Positions 18,871 to 40,723 of a stretch of 64,000 nt of DNA are shown piece by piece; positions within the stretch are counted from its first letter, which is position 1, and each line of letters opens with the position of its first letter. Under the pieces are notes generated by a model, which searched no databases, was not told the DNA's origin, and worked only from the letters and a program-made list of their open reading frames with translations. The translations under genes and the position numbers were made by a program. The stretch covers positions 22,134,001-22,198,000 of the forward strand of contig NC_091693.1 in NCBI RefSeq assembly GCF_041296265.1. Reading direction: 5' to 3'. The DNA comes from Equus caballus (taxonomy: Eukaryota > Chordata > Mammalia > Perissodactyla > Equidae).

Positions 18871-20600
18871 CTGGCGATTACAGAAATTCACTGCTATAAT
18901 AAACTGCAACTATGAGTAAAACAGGTTTTTCAGAGTTGTGTGAGTCCTTATTTGTAGGTATGTACGTATTTTAGATACACACACATTTATGAATATCTAA
19001 AATTTAACTGTATTTTCTTCAGCTGGTAGGTTAATAGGGTAGTCTAAAGAAAAAAAAGTAATACATATTACCCAATGGTTTACTTTATAAGAAACATATA
19101 ATTATTTTATAATAAAGAAACACAAATGAAGCTATCTTCATTAAATTATGTAATTGTACCAAAACTGTACTCAAAACTAAACCGACATTTAGAGAAAGAC
19201 TGTTATAAAGACATAGGGTGAAAACAAAGTCAAATGAGAAAATTTTAAAAGCCTAAAAAGTCCAGAGAAACAGGTACAAACACCAGAATAATACTTGCTA
19301 AACTGTCTTGGGTACCTATTATGTGCTAGGTACTTTAATTGTCTGAGTAGTTGGTAGTGATTTTTTTTTAAATGAATGGGAAAAGAATCTCAGAGAGGTT
19401 GAGAAACTTGCCCAAGTTCACACCGTAAGTGGCAGAATATAGATAGAAACCTACGTCAGCCCAAATCCAAATTGTATATTCTTTTCTCTGAGCTAAACTT
19501 ACCTGCAGGTGTTCTGACCACTTATCTGGAAAACCTGCAAGAATGAATTGAAACACATTAGTAAAATAAGAGTTCAGCGAGGAAATGAAAGAGAAAATAT
19601 TTTTTTAAATTAGCTGCTTTTATATCTACCAGAAAATAAAAAATAATAAAAGTACAAGGGAAAGAGAAGCTATTTGCAGCAAACATAGATATAGTCTAAG
19701 GAATAAACTTAACAAGTAATGTCCAGATCCATATGAGTAGTTCAATACGTCAAGTCTATGCAAATTATTGCAAAGATTTGAAGTAACTTCAGTCAACATT
19801 GCAAGAAGATCCACAACATAGAATACCATGCAGCTATCAACAAGACTTTGTACCAAAAGTCAGTAATACTGGAACAATTTTATCACACAAGGCTATGTTT
19901 CTTTTAAGAAGCAAATTACAAACTACATATGCAGTGTTATCACAGCCTTGTAATAAAATGAGTCATAGAAAAGTATGGAAAAGGAAATATACCAAAATTT
20001 TAACACTGTGTATCTCTGGCTATCAGGATTTTGGATGTAGGAATGTCCTCTCACGTATGTGGAGGACCAAGAAGGGAAGATCCCAGAGAAATATGCAGCA
20101 AATTTGGAAGCCAGAGGGCCAGACACCACATCTTTTCATAATAAGCATTTTACTTTAGATTTGTTTAGACCTTGATCATTTCAAAGCATTGTTCATTGTT
20201 GTGGAGACAGTGAGAGGAGGGTTTGGGTTAAGTTAGAAAGCAAGTTTTGAAGAAGGCACTAACACAACCTGTGAGAAGTCAATAAGCTTTAAAACCCTCC
20301 AAAACGCAGAGACCTCTCAAGCTCCAACTCCCATAAATCTCTTGGGTGTCAATGCCTAATGGCATCATACCCAAAATATGGACCACACAGCTACTTCAGT
20401 TCATAGTTGATGAGTTCTGTCAGATTGTCACTGGTCTATCCAGACCCAAACACTCAGACCCCCATGACTCTCAATGACCATTGGAGACCCTCAAACACAA
20501 GAAACAAAGCTGCCCCAAGCAGCTGTCAACATGCACAAGGCCACTCCATTTACTGACCACCCCCAATGATGGCCCAGTCACTGACCTCCTCCCCTAAGTC
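18871..20600 (-). other. Intron 1 of gene M
   Basis: AT-rich, with no confident gene. A possible 32-bp minus-strand exon at 19503-19534 (good acceptor TTCATTCTTGCAG, donor CAG|GTAAG) has no counterpart in the paralogues. Confidence 0.35.
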
Positions 20601-20619
20601 TGTCCCAAACATGGACCTA

Positions 20620-20960
20620 AGCCAAAAACATCGAAAACACTGAACTACCTACCAAGGATATCTCATCCACTGACGTCCCTTCACGGACACTCCCATTAGT
20701 AAGCACTCCCAAGGACGTCCCAATCACTGACCCGGTCAACTGATCTTCTTCCAGGGATGCTCCAGTCGCTGACATCCCCCTCCAAGGCCGCCTTAACAAC
20801 TGATCTTCCCCCAGAAAACTTTTCAGGCACCGACACATCCTCAAGGGCACCCCAATTCCTGACATCCTTCAAAGACACCCCAATCACCGACCTATCCCCC
20901 AAGTGCATCCCAATCACAGAACCACCCCCTAGGTCACGCCAATCACTGCTTTGCCTCCAA
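20620..20960. repeat. Degenerate minisatellite beside promoter P2
   Basis: Irregular units of roughly 30-40 bp built on CCCAATCACTGAC / ACATCC(T/C)CCAAGG. On the minus strand this reads GTCAGTGATTGGGGTGTC, and the same phrase occurs just inside intron 1 of genes A (24470-24560) and C (52795-52860). It therefore appears to be an expanded version of a sequence ancestral to these loci. Confidence 0.5.
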
Positions 20961-21159
20961 GACTGCCCCAGACACTCACCCCCTCCACAGAGGCTAACCC
21001 CGAGCCTCTCCAATCTTCCTCCATGCCACTCGAATCCCCGACCATCCCGTTCCCTCAATCACGGAATGCATCCCCCGCCCCACAGCGGCTGGCTCCTCTC
21101 AAGGACTCCCCACAGCCCTCCTCTATCACAAACCACAAATCTCCACAAACCCAGCTCAA

Positions 21160-21700
21160 CCTGACTCCGCTCCCAAAACAAGAAAATGAGACCCCTCAAG
21201 AGAGTCTTCGCGCACCAGCTGGGTGGGTAGAAAAAGCCACGGTCCACCAATTCCGCTTCAGACTCAAGAAACCCTGCTGTTCCACCTCACTGGTCAAGTT
21301 TAACTTCTGTGGCACCCGAGTCTGCGGGCTGCCAACCACCACCCCGGGACGTCCTTCCACGGACAAACATTCGGTTCAGCTTTCAGGTCTTTCAGACAAA
21401 GACATTATGAGAGAGTATGGCGGCGCCCTGTTAGCGGATTTACATGGGAGCCGCCATCTTGGAAGACCGTCCGTACAACCACTTTCCTGCCCACGAAAAC
21501 GTTACTTGTCCGCGTTACGTCAATCACCAGCATCCCCAAGGGCGATGTGCGTGCTCTAGCCCGTCTATGGGGGCCCAGAGGTCCATCCCCTTCAGCAAGG
21601 CTCACCAAGCCCAAAAATGTCCGCCTTCCCTCTTTGCCGCTGGTACGTGCGCAGCAGCCCAACGCTACAGTGGGCGCGGCCATCTTGATAAAGGTGCACA
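21160..21700 (-). promoter_or_regulatory. CpG promoter P2, probable promoter of gene M
   Basis: CpG-rich. Two YY1-type sites read on the minus strand: AAGATGGCGGC (21450-21460) and AAGATGGCCGC (21676-21686). GCGGACAT followed by a degenerate tail lies about 50 bp inside the second, as in P1 and P3. The exon 1 donor is not certain: GTCAG|GTTGAG at 21161 is one candidate. Minus orientation is inferred from the motif order. Confidence 0.6.
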
Positions 21701-22320
21701 TATCCGTACAGGAAAGGAAGTCGTCCTTTAGAGGGCTGGGAGGAGGTGGAGAGAACTCTGGGAATGCTTCTGGAGGACAGAATAGGGTTTGGGTAAGCCA
21801 TGGTGGTACAAGGAAGGCAGCTTGACTCACTGTGGACAAAGAGTAAACAAATTGAGTTGAAGGAAAAGATCTTCTCCAACCAGGATTGCCGGTGGGTGGT
21901 AGGTGACGTGTCCTGGTGAAAGGTGAAGAGAAAGGACTCCTGGGAGGCTAGAGCTAAGAGAGAGGCCGGGGCTATGCTTTTAACCAAGGTGAGGGGTGGT
22001 GAAATGGGGAAGAACAGAAGCCCAGAAATAGTTGGTAGAAATTTTTGTGCAGGCTGTATCTCAACTCAAATGTTTTCACATATAATTTCTAGTGAAGAAG
22101 TGATTAGAACTGGAATTGTCGAGTCAAAGAGAATGAAAATTTTTAATTGGGTAGATAATTCTACATGGTTGTCCGAAAATGTTCTATTAATGAATGCTTT
22201 ACTGGCTGCTACCCTTCCTTTCTCAAGAACTCCAACTTGAAACTAATAGCTGTTGACTGAAATAGAGTCCAGGTAGATATTAGTGGGGTTTATTCAGTAA
22301 TCAAAGTGAGGAGTTTGAAC
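21701..22320. other. Spacer between the divergent promoters P2 and P3
   Basis: No exon or clear repeat seen. The short open frames here show no domain. Confidence 0.35.
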
Positions 22321-22329
22321 CTGGGCAAA

Positions 22330-22600
22330 CATATGTTGTTGCATACATCTGTATTCCGTTGTATGATATACCACAGTTTGCTTACCCGTTCATATATTGA
22401 TGGACACCTGGATTGCTTTTTGTTTGGGGCTATTACGAATAAAGGTGCTATGAATATTCTTGTGTAGGTCTTTGTGAGGACATATCATTTCAGTCTTCTT
22501 GAGTAAATATCTAGGAGTGGAATTCCTGCCTCATAGGATTCTCAGTTTCATTTTGCAATTCTCTTAAGTTTAGGAGTTAGTTTTGTAAAGCTTTTTACCC
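22330..22600 (+). mobile_element. L1 3' UTR-type fragment
   Basis: Contains TGTATGATATACCACAGTTT, ATATTGATGGACACCTGGAT, ATGAATATTCTTGTG and TATCTAGGAGTGGAATTCC, the stereotyped L1M 3' region. Confidence 0.7.
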
Positions 22601-22864
22601 TTTCAAAGCTTTGCATATTGTAAGTAACTTGGATATACTGATAATGGATTTTTCATTTGGGGACATTTTCTATAGGTTTATCATGAAGGAAGCTTGAAAA
22701 CAACTCTCCTACAAACACACTCCTCCACGCCCAAGCATTTCCTTTCCCCCATTCTTCCATTATAGTTATTTGTTAATTTTGGTTGGATCAGATTTAGTGT
22801 TTACGTTATGATGACTCTGTAAATACTATTTATAGCTCAGCCATGTAGTATATGTAATCTAAAC

Positions 22865-23420
22865 TGGGACCCCTCTCCCTGGTCTGTCAGGCGAATCTAG
22901 CAAGCAAGCTGCATGGGCTTAAAGTGAGTACATAAATCCATGCTGTATTGTGAAGCAGCCATGCAGGCCATCCTAAGCCTGTTAGATATGACCTTGAAAC
23001 CCCACATCCCATGATAAAGACATCAGCTGGAGACATCCACAACAGGAAAACATAAAGGGTACCTCGATTTCACGTTTCCCAGCTGCATTTCTTAGAGATT
23101 GCGGGAAAAACTAACCACCCTGGTCCTTGCCTCCTTCCACACATAGATAACAATAATTCCCCAAGCCCTGTTTGATGCATAACTGAAAAGCTCATTTATG
23201 GTGTCTTTGAAGTACGTGAATATTAGATGTGTAAGCCCTTTTCTGCACATACACTGCTTTGTTAAAAAAAAGTATACAAACTACAGTCATATCTGTGGAC
23301 CTTGGAGCAGTTCCTCAGAATACCCTGTTGGACTGTGTCCTGAGATTCGAATTCCTCACTTTGACTATCAAATAGACTCCTTTAATTAACCTTTCCCAAG
23401 ACTCTTTATTTCAGTCGACA
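22865..23420 (+). mobile_element. Solo LTR, family D, copy 2
   Basis: About 556 bp, TGGGACCCCTCTCCC to CAGTCGACA, aligned along its length with the copy at 5823-6430. A weakened TATA-like GTATACAAACT is near 23275. It is in the same direction as gene A and ends about 460 bp before the oldest conserved part of promoter P3. Confidence 0.65.
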
Positions 23421-23479
23421 AATACTATGTTCACTTTTCCTCTCTTGCACAACTTTTTATTCTCCCTAGAGTTGTCTTA

Positions 23480-24600
23480 CTTATTCCTTCCAGAAACTCT
23501 GGCCTTCAGTTCTGACAAAGCCCCGCCCTTGATACTGGCTCCACCCCTGGCACTAGGGAAGCCGGGTACTACAGGTGGAAAAACTCCCGCCTCTCATCGG
23601 ATTCCCTCTCCCCATTGGCTCCGGACTGCTCTCCTCACCTTTAATGGTTGGTAACCATGTCCTGCCCGCAACGTTAAGCTAGCTTTCTGTGAATCACAGT
23701 TCTTCACTTCCTTTGATGGCGTTATCAGTATCTCCCTATAGTGAGTGCTTCTCCAGACTCTTTTCCATCCTTATAATAATATTCCTCCTGCCCTCCGCTT
23801 TCAGCCAGAAGCGTTCCTGAGGAATTTGCCTTTTGGCCTATACGATTGCTCTTTTTCCTGTGCTAAAAAGACATTTTGTACGGACACTAACTTCTAAGAC
23901 GGCTGCGCCCCCTGGGTCGTGCCCAAATCTTTCTTTGTGCAACGTGGATTACTTCTCTCCACAGCTCTTGTGGTGGACGCAGCCCACCGCATGTTTGTCT
24001 TGTGTAACCTCGAGCCTCTGAAAATCAACGCAGTTTGCGGCGCAGGGTGTAAAGTGCCGAGAAATGGGGTTGTTTCAGTGGCTTTTCATCGTTCCGAGCC
24101 TTCCCTGTGTACTCTGGCCGGAAGGGCCGCTTTGCCTTCTGTACGTCAAATATTGAAAGATGGCCGCTCCCTGGGTCCGCGGCTACCTGGGCGCGGACAT
24201 ATTACCTCCCAGGGTAAAGCCGGAAATCCAAGTGTCCGTGCTCCGTACAAACGTCTCAGATCCTCGTCGGCCGCCGTAGGCGGGCGCGGAGGGTGGGCGA
24301 GGCTCGCCGCAGAATAAAGATTCACGGAAGGGCAGCTTCTAGGAGGTCGCGTTTGGGGTCACGAGGAAATCGGGGGTGTGTGTGGCTGTCTCGGTGGAGG
24401 AGGATGAGAGGGTCGAGGTGTCTGTGGGTGTCTGAATGGAGTGGAGTCCGTGGGCGGAGAAGAAGCAGGTGGGAGTCGGTGACTGGGGTGTCTGGTTGGG
24501 GTGCTTTTGGCGTCAGTCCTGAAGGATTCTGGTGGTCAGTGATTAAAGGCCTGTGGAGATCAACGATTTTAAGTCCGGGGTCAGAGTTTGGTCTCTGTAG
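23480..24600 (+). promoter_or_regulatory. CpG promoter P3 and noncoding exon 1 of gene A
   Basis: Core module on the plus strand: AAGATGGCCGC (24157-24167), GCGGACATATTACC (24193-24206), GCCGGAAAT ETS-like (24219-24227). Upstream, 24008-24040 (CCTCGAGCCTCTGAAAATC...) matches P1 on the opposite strand and, less well, P4 at 52285. The exon 1 donor equivalent is near 24375, where the run ATCGGGGGTGTGTG replaces the AATCAG|GTCAGTG of P4, so the donor is uncertain. Confidence 0.7.
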
Positions 24601-24649
24601 TGCTCGGTGATCGAGGACTGGGGTGGGGAGTAGTTTTGTCAGTAAAAGC

Positions 24650-25890
24650 TGTGTGTGGTCCGGATTCGGGATTTAAGGTGCGGCTCAGTGACTGAGGAGC
24701 AGGGGCTCATGGTCAGTGCATCCGGGTGTCTGGTCCAGGTTTCCGGATTATACCAAGGGGGTGTGACTGCTGCTTGTGGGGGTCCAGCTGTGTCAGTCAC
24801 TGAGAGGGCTGAAGCTGGTTGGTGCTGGTTTGAGGTTCCAACGTTCGTTTCCCCCTCGGTCCTTCAGGTCCTTGACCGCCTAGTTGGCAAATCGCGGTTG
24901 GCTTCCCACGTCTCTTCCTCTCGGCCCTGTAAATATGAAAGCTTCGTTGGAGATCGAGGATTAAGCACGTCTAAAGTGGTAAGGTTTCTGCTAAAGATGA
25001 CGGTGTTGTCTTTCCTGCAAGTTGACTGTGTGTATGCGTACACACACACTCGTGTACATATTTGAGCATCATTCTAACGCAAGTAAAATAACATCTCTTA
25101 CCCCTGTTCTGTTCCCCAGTGTAACGTTTGTTAAAGTTTTTCATGTATTTTCCTTTTAGTTTTCATTGTTCTATGCTTGATTTTCATAATTGCATTAAAC
25201 TGCTGAAATATTGGTAAAATTCGCCTCGTCGTTTAATTTCATATCATAAAAATTGGTATAATAAAATTTTTTCTTTAAAAATTTTTTTAAAAAATTTCAG
25301 TAAAAGGCAAACCCATGCCGTTATGACTGAAATCACTCAATGTGTGCATTCATTTAGATACAATTTAAATGCTCAAAGATTCAGTTATCACTACTGGGAA
25401 CAGGTTATGATTCTGCATTTACCCAAGGGTGTGGTTCCTTCTTTCTCATCTCCACCTTGATTTTTAATTTTTTTGCCATTATGAATGGTGTCTTTTTATT
25501 TTTGACCTTTTTGTTCTCTTCTTTCAGTTTACCATTACATAGAAGAGCAATTACTTAAAAATATTTTTGTTTCTGCTCATCTCATTGAACTCTTATTATT
25601 ATGAGCTTCCCAGTTCCCATGATTTTATTCTGAAAATTTTCAACGTATAGCAAAATTTGAAGAATTTTACATTTGAATACTTGTATGTCTATCACCTAGA
25701 TTTTATTGTCATGATTTTATTGTTTCCTTACCACATTACCTATCCATACTTCGCTCCTCGACTCGTCATTAATCCATCTTTTTACATTTTTGTGTATTTC
25801 AGCGTAAGTTGCAAACGTTTATACATTTCCCCTAAATACTTCAGTAAGTGTGTAATTAGAGGTCTACTCATAGCCTTTTTTTTCCCTAAT
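24650..25890 (+). other. Intron 1 of gene A
   Basis: GT-rich just after the promoter with the GTCAGTGATT... phrase, then AT-rich. The short open frames carry no domain. Confidence 0.35.
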
Positions 25891-25904
25891 AATAGCTTTA
25901 TTAT

Positions 25905-26640
25905 TCGTTTTTGGTACAATTCATCTGTTTAAAGTGTACAATTCTGTGGTTTTTAGTATATTCACAGTTATGTGCAACCGTCACCGGAGTCAATTTTAGA
26001 AGATTTTCGTCACTTTGAAAAGAAACCCTCTAGTTACCACCCCTTATCCTTCCATTCTCCCCACCTCCAAGCAACCACATACCTCCTTTCTGTCTCTGTG
26101 GATTTGCCTGTTCTGCACGTTTCGTATAACATGTGGTCTTTTGTGACCGGCTTCTTGTTTTGGAGGTTTCTCCTGTGGTAGCATGTATGCGTACTTCATT
26201 CCCTTTTTATTCCTGAATAATTTTCCCTTATGTGGCGATAACACATTGTGTTTTCCTTTCATCAGCTGATGGATCTTTGGCTTGCTTCCACGTTTGGGCT
26301 GATATAAATAATGCTGCCACAAACATTTGTGTGCAAGCTTTTGTGTGGACATGTTTTTACTTCTCTTGGATATAAACCTAGAGTGGAACTGCCGTGTCGT
26401 ATGGTAAATATGTTTAACTGTTTGAGGATGTGCCAGACTGTTTTCCAAAGTGGCTGCACCATTTTACCTTCCCACCAGCAGTGTGTGAGGGTTCCACTTC
26501 CTCCAAATGGTCACCAAGACTTGTTATTTTCATGTTTTTATTATGCCATCCTAGTGGGTACGAAGTGATATCTCAGTTGTGGTTTTGATTTGTATTTCTC
26601 TGAAGACCAATGATGTTGAGCATCTTTTCATGTGCTTATG
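25905..26640 (+). mobile_element. L1 3' UTR-type fragment
   Basis: Follows the stereotyped L1M 3' region: AAGTGTACAATTCTGTGGTT, ATGTGCAACCGTCACC, GATTTGCCTGTTCTGCACG, CCAGACTGTTTTCCAAAGTG, CATCCTAGTGGGTACGAAGTG. Confidence 0.85.
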
Positions 26641-27244
26641 CTGTACATAACTTTGAGGTACGTGTCTTTTCACTAAATATATATTGTTAGCATTTTTAAT
26701 AGCTGCATAGTATTTCACTGGTTGTGTCTACTTTTACTCACTCAATTAATTCTCTATTAATAGAGGTAAATAATACTTTCATATCAACTTTTCATGTGTG
26801 TGCCATTGTTTGCTTTGCAAAAATTCCTACAAGTGGATTTTTGGATTCTAATAATAACTCCTGAAAGTATTCAATACAAAGTGTTAAACTATTTCCCAAA
26901 AATATTCCGTCATGTAACGCTGCTATAAGTGTGTGTTTTGGAATGCTATCAATTTTTAGATATAAATTCTGTAATCAGCCATCTAAAAAGTTATTTTTGA
27001 TAGATGTCCACTCAAATCACTGAAAGTCTTGACTTTTGCTTAATCATATTGGGGGAACTTCTTATGATTGCTTCCTGTTCTCTAATATTGATTAATCTTA
27101 CTTTATTCTTTGTCAAATTAACTGGATAGCATTTCCAGAATAGTTATAGATAATGGTGGCAATCCTGCTCATCCAAGCCGTGCTCTTGGCTTTAGACAAA
27201 GTACTTATTGTTTCACTGGATATTTGCAGGATGTGTTTGATTTT

Positions 27245-27600
27245 TTTTTTTCAATTAAGGTGAAATTCACCAAATGTAAAATTAACCATTTTAAAGTCTG
27301 CTTTTAGTAAATTCACAGTGGTGTGCAACCACCACTTCTCTCTAGTTCCAGAACATTATTATCACCCCAAAAGGAGATCCTGTTCCCATTAAGCAGTCGC
27401 TCTGCATTTCCCCCTTCCCCAGACCTTGGCAACTGCCAATCTGCTTTCCGTCTCTATGGATTTACCTATTCTGGATATTGCATATACACGGAATCGTACA
27501 ATATGTGACCTTTGCGTCTGGCTTGTTTCACTCACTCAGTACACTGTTTCCATGGTGTGTGTTATGTCCTGGGGTACTTCTTCACTGCTTAGCTAGGCCA
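27245..27600 (+). mobile_element. L1 3' UTR-type fragment
   Basis: TTAAGGTGAAATTCACC, GTGGTGTGCAACCACCAC, TTTACCTATTCTGGATATTG and ATCGTACAATATGTGACC are the same L1 region as 25905-26640, making a second partial copy. Confidence 0.75.
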
Positions 27601-28498
27601 TTTACAACCCTGCCTTAGCCTTCATTTCTTGCTTGCACTGAGCATAGAGATCAGCCAGAGGGAAAGCTTAGGGTCTTCTCATGTCTTTTCTGAACAGGTT
27701 TCTTGCCCTGTGAATGTACGTGGCTTTATAAATTCCCCACTATACACTGGTGCTTTTGAATGGCCTAATTTCCCAAAGAAACTCTCTTCCTAGCTTTTCC
27801 TCCCAACCTTTCAGCTATGCCTCCGCTGTAATCTTTTGCTCCAGGCAGCTGCAGGTTGTCTGTCTGCCTTGCGGTGTTTTTGAGAAATGCCCGCTGCTTA
27901 TCCTCCCTGAGTGAGTTCCAAATTAGGAAAAACAGGGATGGGCACGTTGCATCCGTCCTTCAGGTAGGCCCCAGACAGGTTAGAACAGACAAACACGATT
28001 CTTTTCGAATAAGGTCTGCTCTGCTCCTTCCAGGACCAAGATCCAGGGTCCCGCTCTGGCAATGCCGGCTGCCGTCTCCAAGACCGTCACCAAACTGGGG
28101 AGGGAGTGAAGGAAGGGCAATAAAAATGGCACAGAGCTTTCCTACCATTTTTAAGTTGCCTTTTTCTTGATTCAGCGTTCTCTCTGTTGCTGTGAACCTC
28201 TGACTGTTTGTCAGGGTTCTGACAGTTTTTACTTGATACTTTGATGTTTCAGTGGAGGGATGAGCCCTTGGAACTTCCTACTCTGCCATTTTCACTCAGT
28301 GAGATTTTCCTCCGTGATGTACGTGATTTTTTTTGTTATTGGCACTTTTTTGAAGAAATAAGTTGATGGAAATGCAACTAAGTTATATCCTGTAGTCCAT
28401 GCCCCTCTTCCTTGCCCAAAACTAACTGCTTTCTTGAACTTATTTTATATAATGCATGGTTTTATACTTTGACTAAATGTGTATATATCCACAAATCG
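27601..28498 (+). other. Intron 1 of gene A, unassigned
   Basis: I see no exon and no recognisable repeat. The 104-residue frame at 27856 has no domain. Confidence 0.3.
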
Positions 28499-28505
28499 TA
28501 GTTTT

Positions 28506-28772
28506 TCCTTTGTTTTTTTAAAGATGGGCACCTGAGCTAACATCTGTTGCCAATCTTCTTTTTTTCCCCTCTCTTCTTCTTCTCCCCAAACCCCCCAGTA
28601 CATAGCTGTATTTTCTAGTTGTAGGTCCTTCTGATCGTGCTGTGAGGGACACCGTCTCAGCATGGCTTGATGAGCAGTGCCCTGTCCGCGCCCAGGGTCC
28701 AAACTGGTGAAACTCTGGGCCGCCCACGCAGAGTGTGCGAACTTAACCACTCGGCCACGGGGCCGGCCCCCA
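28506..28772 (-). mobile_element. ERE SINE
   Basis: On the minus strand: GGGGCCGGCCCCGTGGCCGA, GTTTGGACCCTGGGCGCGG, and TGTTAGCTCAGGTGCCCAT. Flanked by TAGTTTT at 28499-28505 and 28773-28779. Confidence 0.9.
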
Positions 28773-29255
28773 TAGTTTTGTTCTATATGTTTAAATTTTT
28801 TTCTATTGGTTTTCCTTTGTTTCTTTCACATAATGATTAGTGAAGATAGTCTGTTAGGTAATGCTTTGCTTCGTAAATTTGACACTGAGGTGTGTCTACA
28901 CATTAGGTGTATACAGACTTCTGAATAGGTACATGAGCACACCTGGTTCTAAAGGAATAGATGTCCAGATCCTCACCTTTTGTATGTTTTCTTTCCACAA
29001 ACCACTCTGTATGAGAATTCCCTTGCTGCGGGGGCATCGTATCGTGCTTGTTCTCCTTTCCCGTCTCCCCTCTCACAGTCACCCCACTTCCACTTCACGC
29101 AAGGAAGACATGCTACCCACACAGTCAGAATGTTTCGTTTTATTCCTCCAGAGTGTAATAGTCTCTGGGGCTCCAAATAAAGGGACAGTGGCAATGATGA
29201 CATCTGGGCGCAGAGGAAATTTATACTCAAAGTGAATTTACTTTTCAGCCCAAAG

Positions 29256-29444
29256 GTCTTGGCTCCAGGAGCAAGATACATCAAGTGAAGTGAGGAGGAG
29301 GTTTCAGGACCTGGCTGTCATCATTTGTGGGGACATCGTTGACCAGAGACTAAGCTTTCTAACCGGAAATTTAGGGCAGTTCAAGAAGAGACTAAAGACA
29401 CAGCATCCCAGTTACTGGCCATTATTTCCCAATAACAGAAGAAA

Positions 29445-29459
<15 letters not shown>
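29256..29459 (+). CDS. ZNF613: Gene A exon 2 with start codon
   Basis: 204-bp exon. Acceptor CCCAAAG|GTCTTGGCTCC, donor GATCAG|GTGACT. The coding part is only 29445-29459: ATG ATC AAG GAT CAG (MIKDQ). I recall human ZNF613 as beginning MIKSQ. It joins GAA TTG CTG of KRAB-A in phase 0. Homologous to the start exons of the left gene and gene C. Confidence 0.85.
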
Positions 29460-39052
<9,593 letters not shown>

Positions 39053-39079
39053 AACCTTCTAGCTTATTATATGGCTGAT

Positions 39080-39470
39080 AAGTGTATACTGTGAGACATA
39101 GTATGAATACAGAGACTGGGAAAGCCTTTTGGGGAAAGATAAACCCTACCACTGCTTCTTAGGTCACGTACCATCAGTGAGCTCATATCTGGTAGAACTG
39201 TAATGACTGTGGAAAAGTCCTTCCCCAGAAATAAGACTTCAGTAGGTGTCAGAGAGTTCACACAGGATAGAAACTCTTGGACCTTTGAAGACAGTGAATT
39301 TGGCAGTGCTGCCCTTGGCACATTCTGCCTCATCAGTTGGCAGAGAAAATCATATAGAAATAAAACTGAACACACCACCTGTGGAACTTCTTCAGCAAAA
39401 TGTCAGAAAAAAATGCATAAAGGAAATAAGCCCTGTGAAAATGAATACTATTTTAGAGATTTCTGTCAAT
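39080..39470 (+). other. Gene A 3' UTR with eroded zinc fingers
   Basis: After the stop codon, 39105-39185 and 39198-39290 still read like fingers in broken frames (for example ...TGTAATGACTGTGG..., then GTGTCAGAGAGTTCACACAGG). The ancestral array was longer. A candidate AATAAA is at 39359-39364. Confidence 0.55.
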
Positions 39471-40723
39471 TCTAACATAATTATACATCTGATAATATAC
39501 ATAGTGTACATTTTAGGACAATATACCTTGAATCAAACTCCTAGTTGATATGTCAGTGACTCAATTCAAACGGGGTTGTGTATGTTACACATCATCAACT
39601 AAGGTTGTAACACAATGCATCCCCCTCCCTTTTTGAAGGGCGAGTGTCTTTTTCCACTCAGGGTCATTATATGGTCTTGCATTTCTTCGTTTCTAAGTTT
39701 ATTCAGTTTATTTCAGACTACTGAAATAGTAGTGATTAACTTTATAAATATCACCCCGGAACAAAGCTCAAAACTCTTGAGTAACCTATTAGCCAAGCTC
39801 TTACCATAGAAGACAGTTCCCATCCTGTGCACACACCACTCAGGAAAACTTTAACAACTATTTCCTTTACCTAGTACTGTCTAGGACCTATAGATGATGA
39901 CAGTAATGAACTAAACAAAAAGTCCTTGCTACCTTTGAGCTAGCAATTTTTTTAAAACTAGATTTCATGCATATAGCAATGTTACCCTCCAGCAAATGTG
40001 ATCAAAGGCTGTGTACACGTACATTAGTTGAAAGGGACATACAGTATAAGGAACAAAGTGTCCTGATAATTTCTTGTTCAAGGGGCATATTGTTATTATT
40101 TGGAGGGGGAGGGAAAGGGATTCACTTAGTTTTACGTACATAACATGGATACTTTTAAAAAATGTTCGTGTCTTGGCTCTCTACCTAGATTAAAACTTCT
40201 TTGATAGTTTATAGATAATTGTATATTCCCCAGCACATTGGAAAGTAGAAATGAATTATACATAGATTTGAAAGATGAATGAATGACCTAATTGAGTGAT
40301 CAAAATTATTTTTGCCACTGAAGGAAAGAAGCTACTGGAAGGAAAGTCTAAGGATCAGTGTTATTCCAAGAAACAATTTTTTAAAATCCTGAATAGAAGC
40401 TACTGTCAGAATGTAAAAGGGGCAGATCAGAGAAGGAATAGGACCCATAGAATACATCCAATTAGTGAAGAAAATAGCTTCAAAAATGGAGGGTAGCCTG
40501 TGAAATAGGTGAAGGTGAGATCCCTTTGGATGTCTTGGAGAAGAACCCTTGCATTCATCCACAGGTCTGTCACCTAATTTTAGAGTTGCCACCATTTCAA
40601 AGATCTTGGCTCCTCTGTGACATGATGAATCGAGATGTGATTTAGCCTTGTCATTCATTCTCACTCTCTTGGGAATGGGGCCCTTGTCGTCTCTTCTATA
40701 CTCAGGGTTCTTTCCCTTGATCC

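Noticed and set aside
19503-19534. 32-bp minus-strand candidate exon in gene M intron 1
   Set aside because: The splice signals are good, but no paralogue has it and it would be noncoding. Not enough support to call.
20696-21987. Several overlapping frames in and beside promoter P2
   Set aside because: Long frames are expected in GC-rich and minisatellite DNA. The repeated SVIG-type words follow the DNA repeat.
23833-24610. Frames of 132 and 105 residues in promoter P3
   Set aside because: They lie in the CpG promoter and 5' UTR exon region shared with P1 and P4, where the frames are not conserved.
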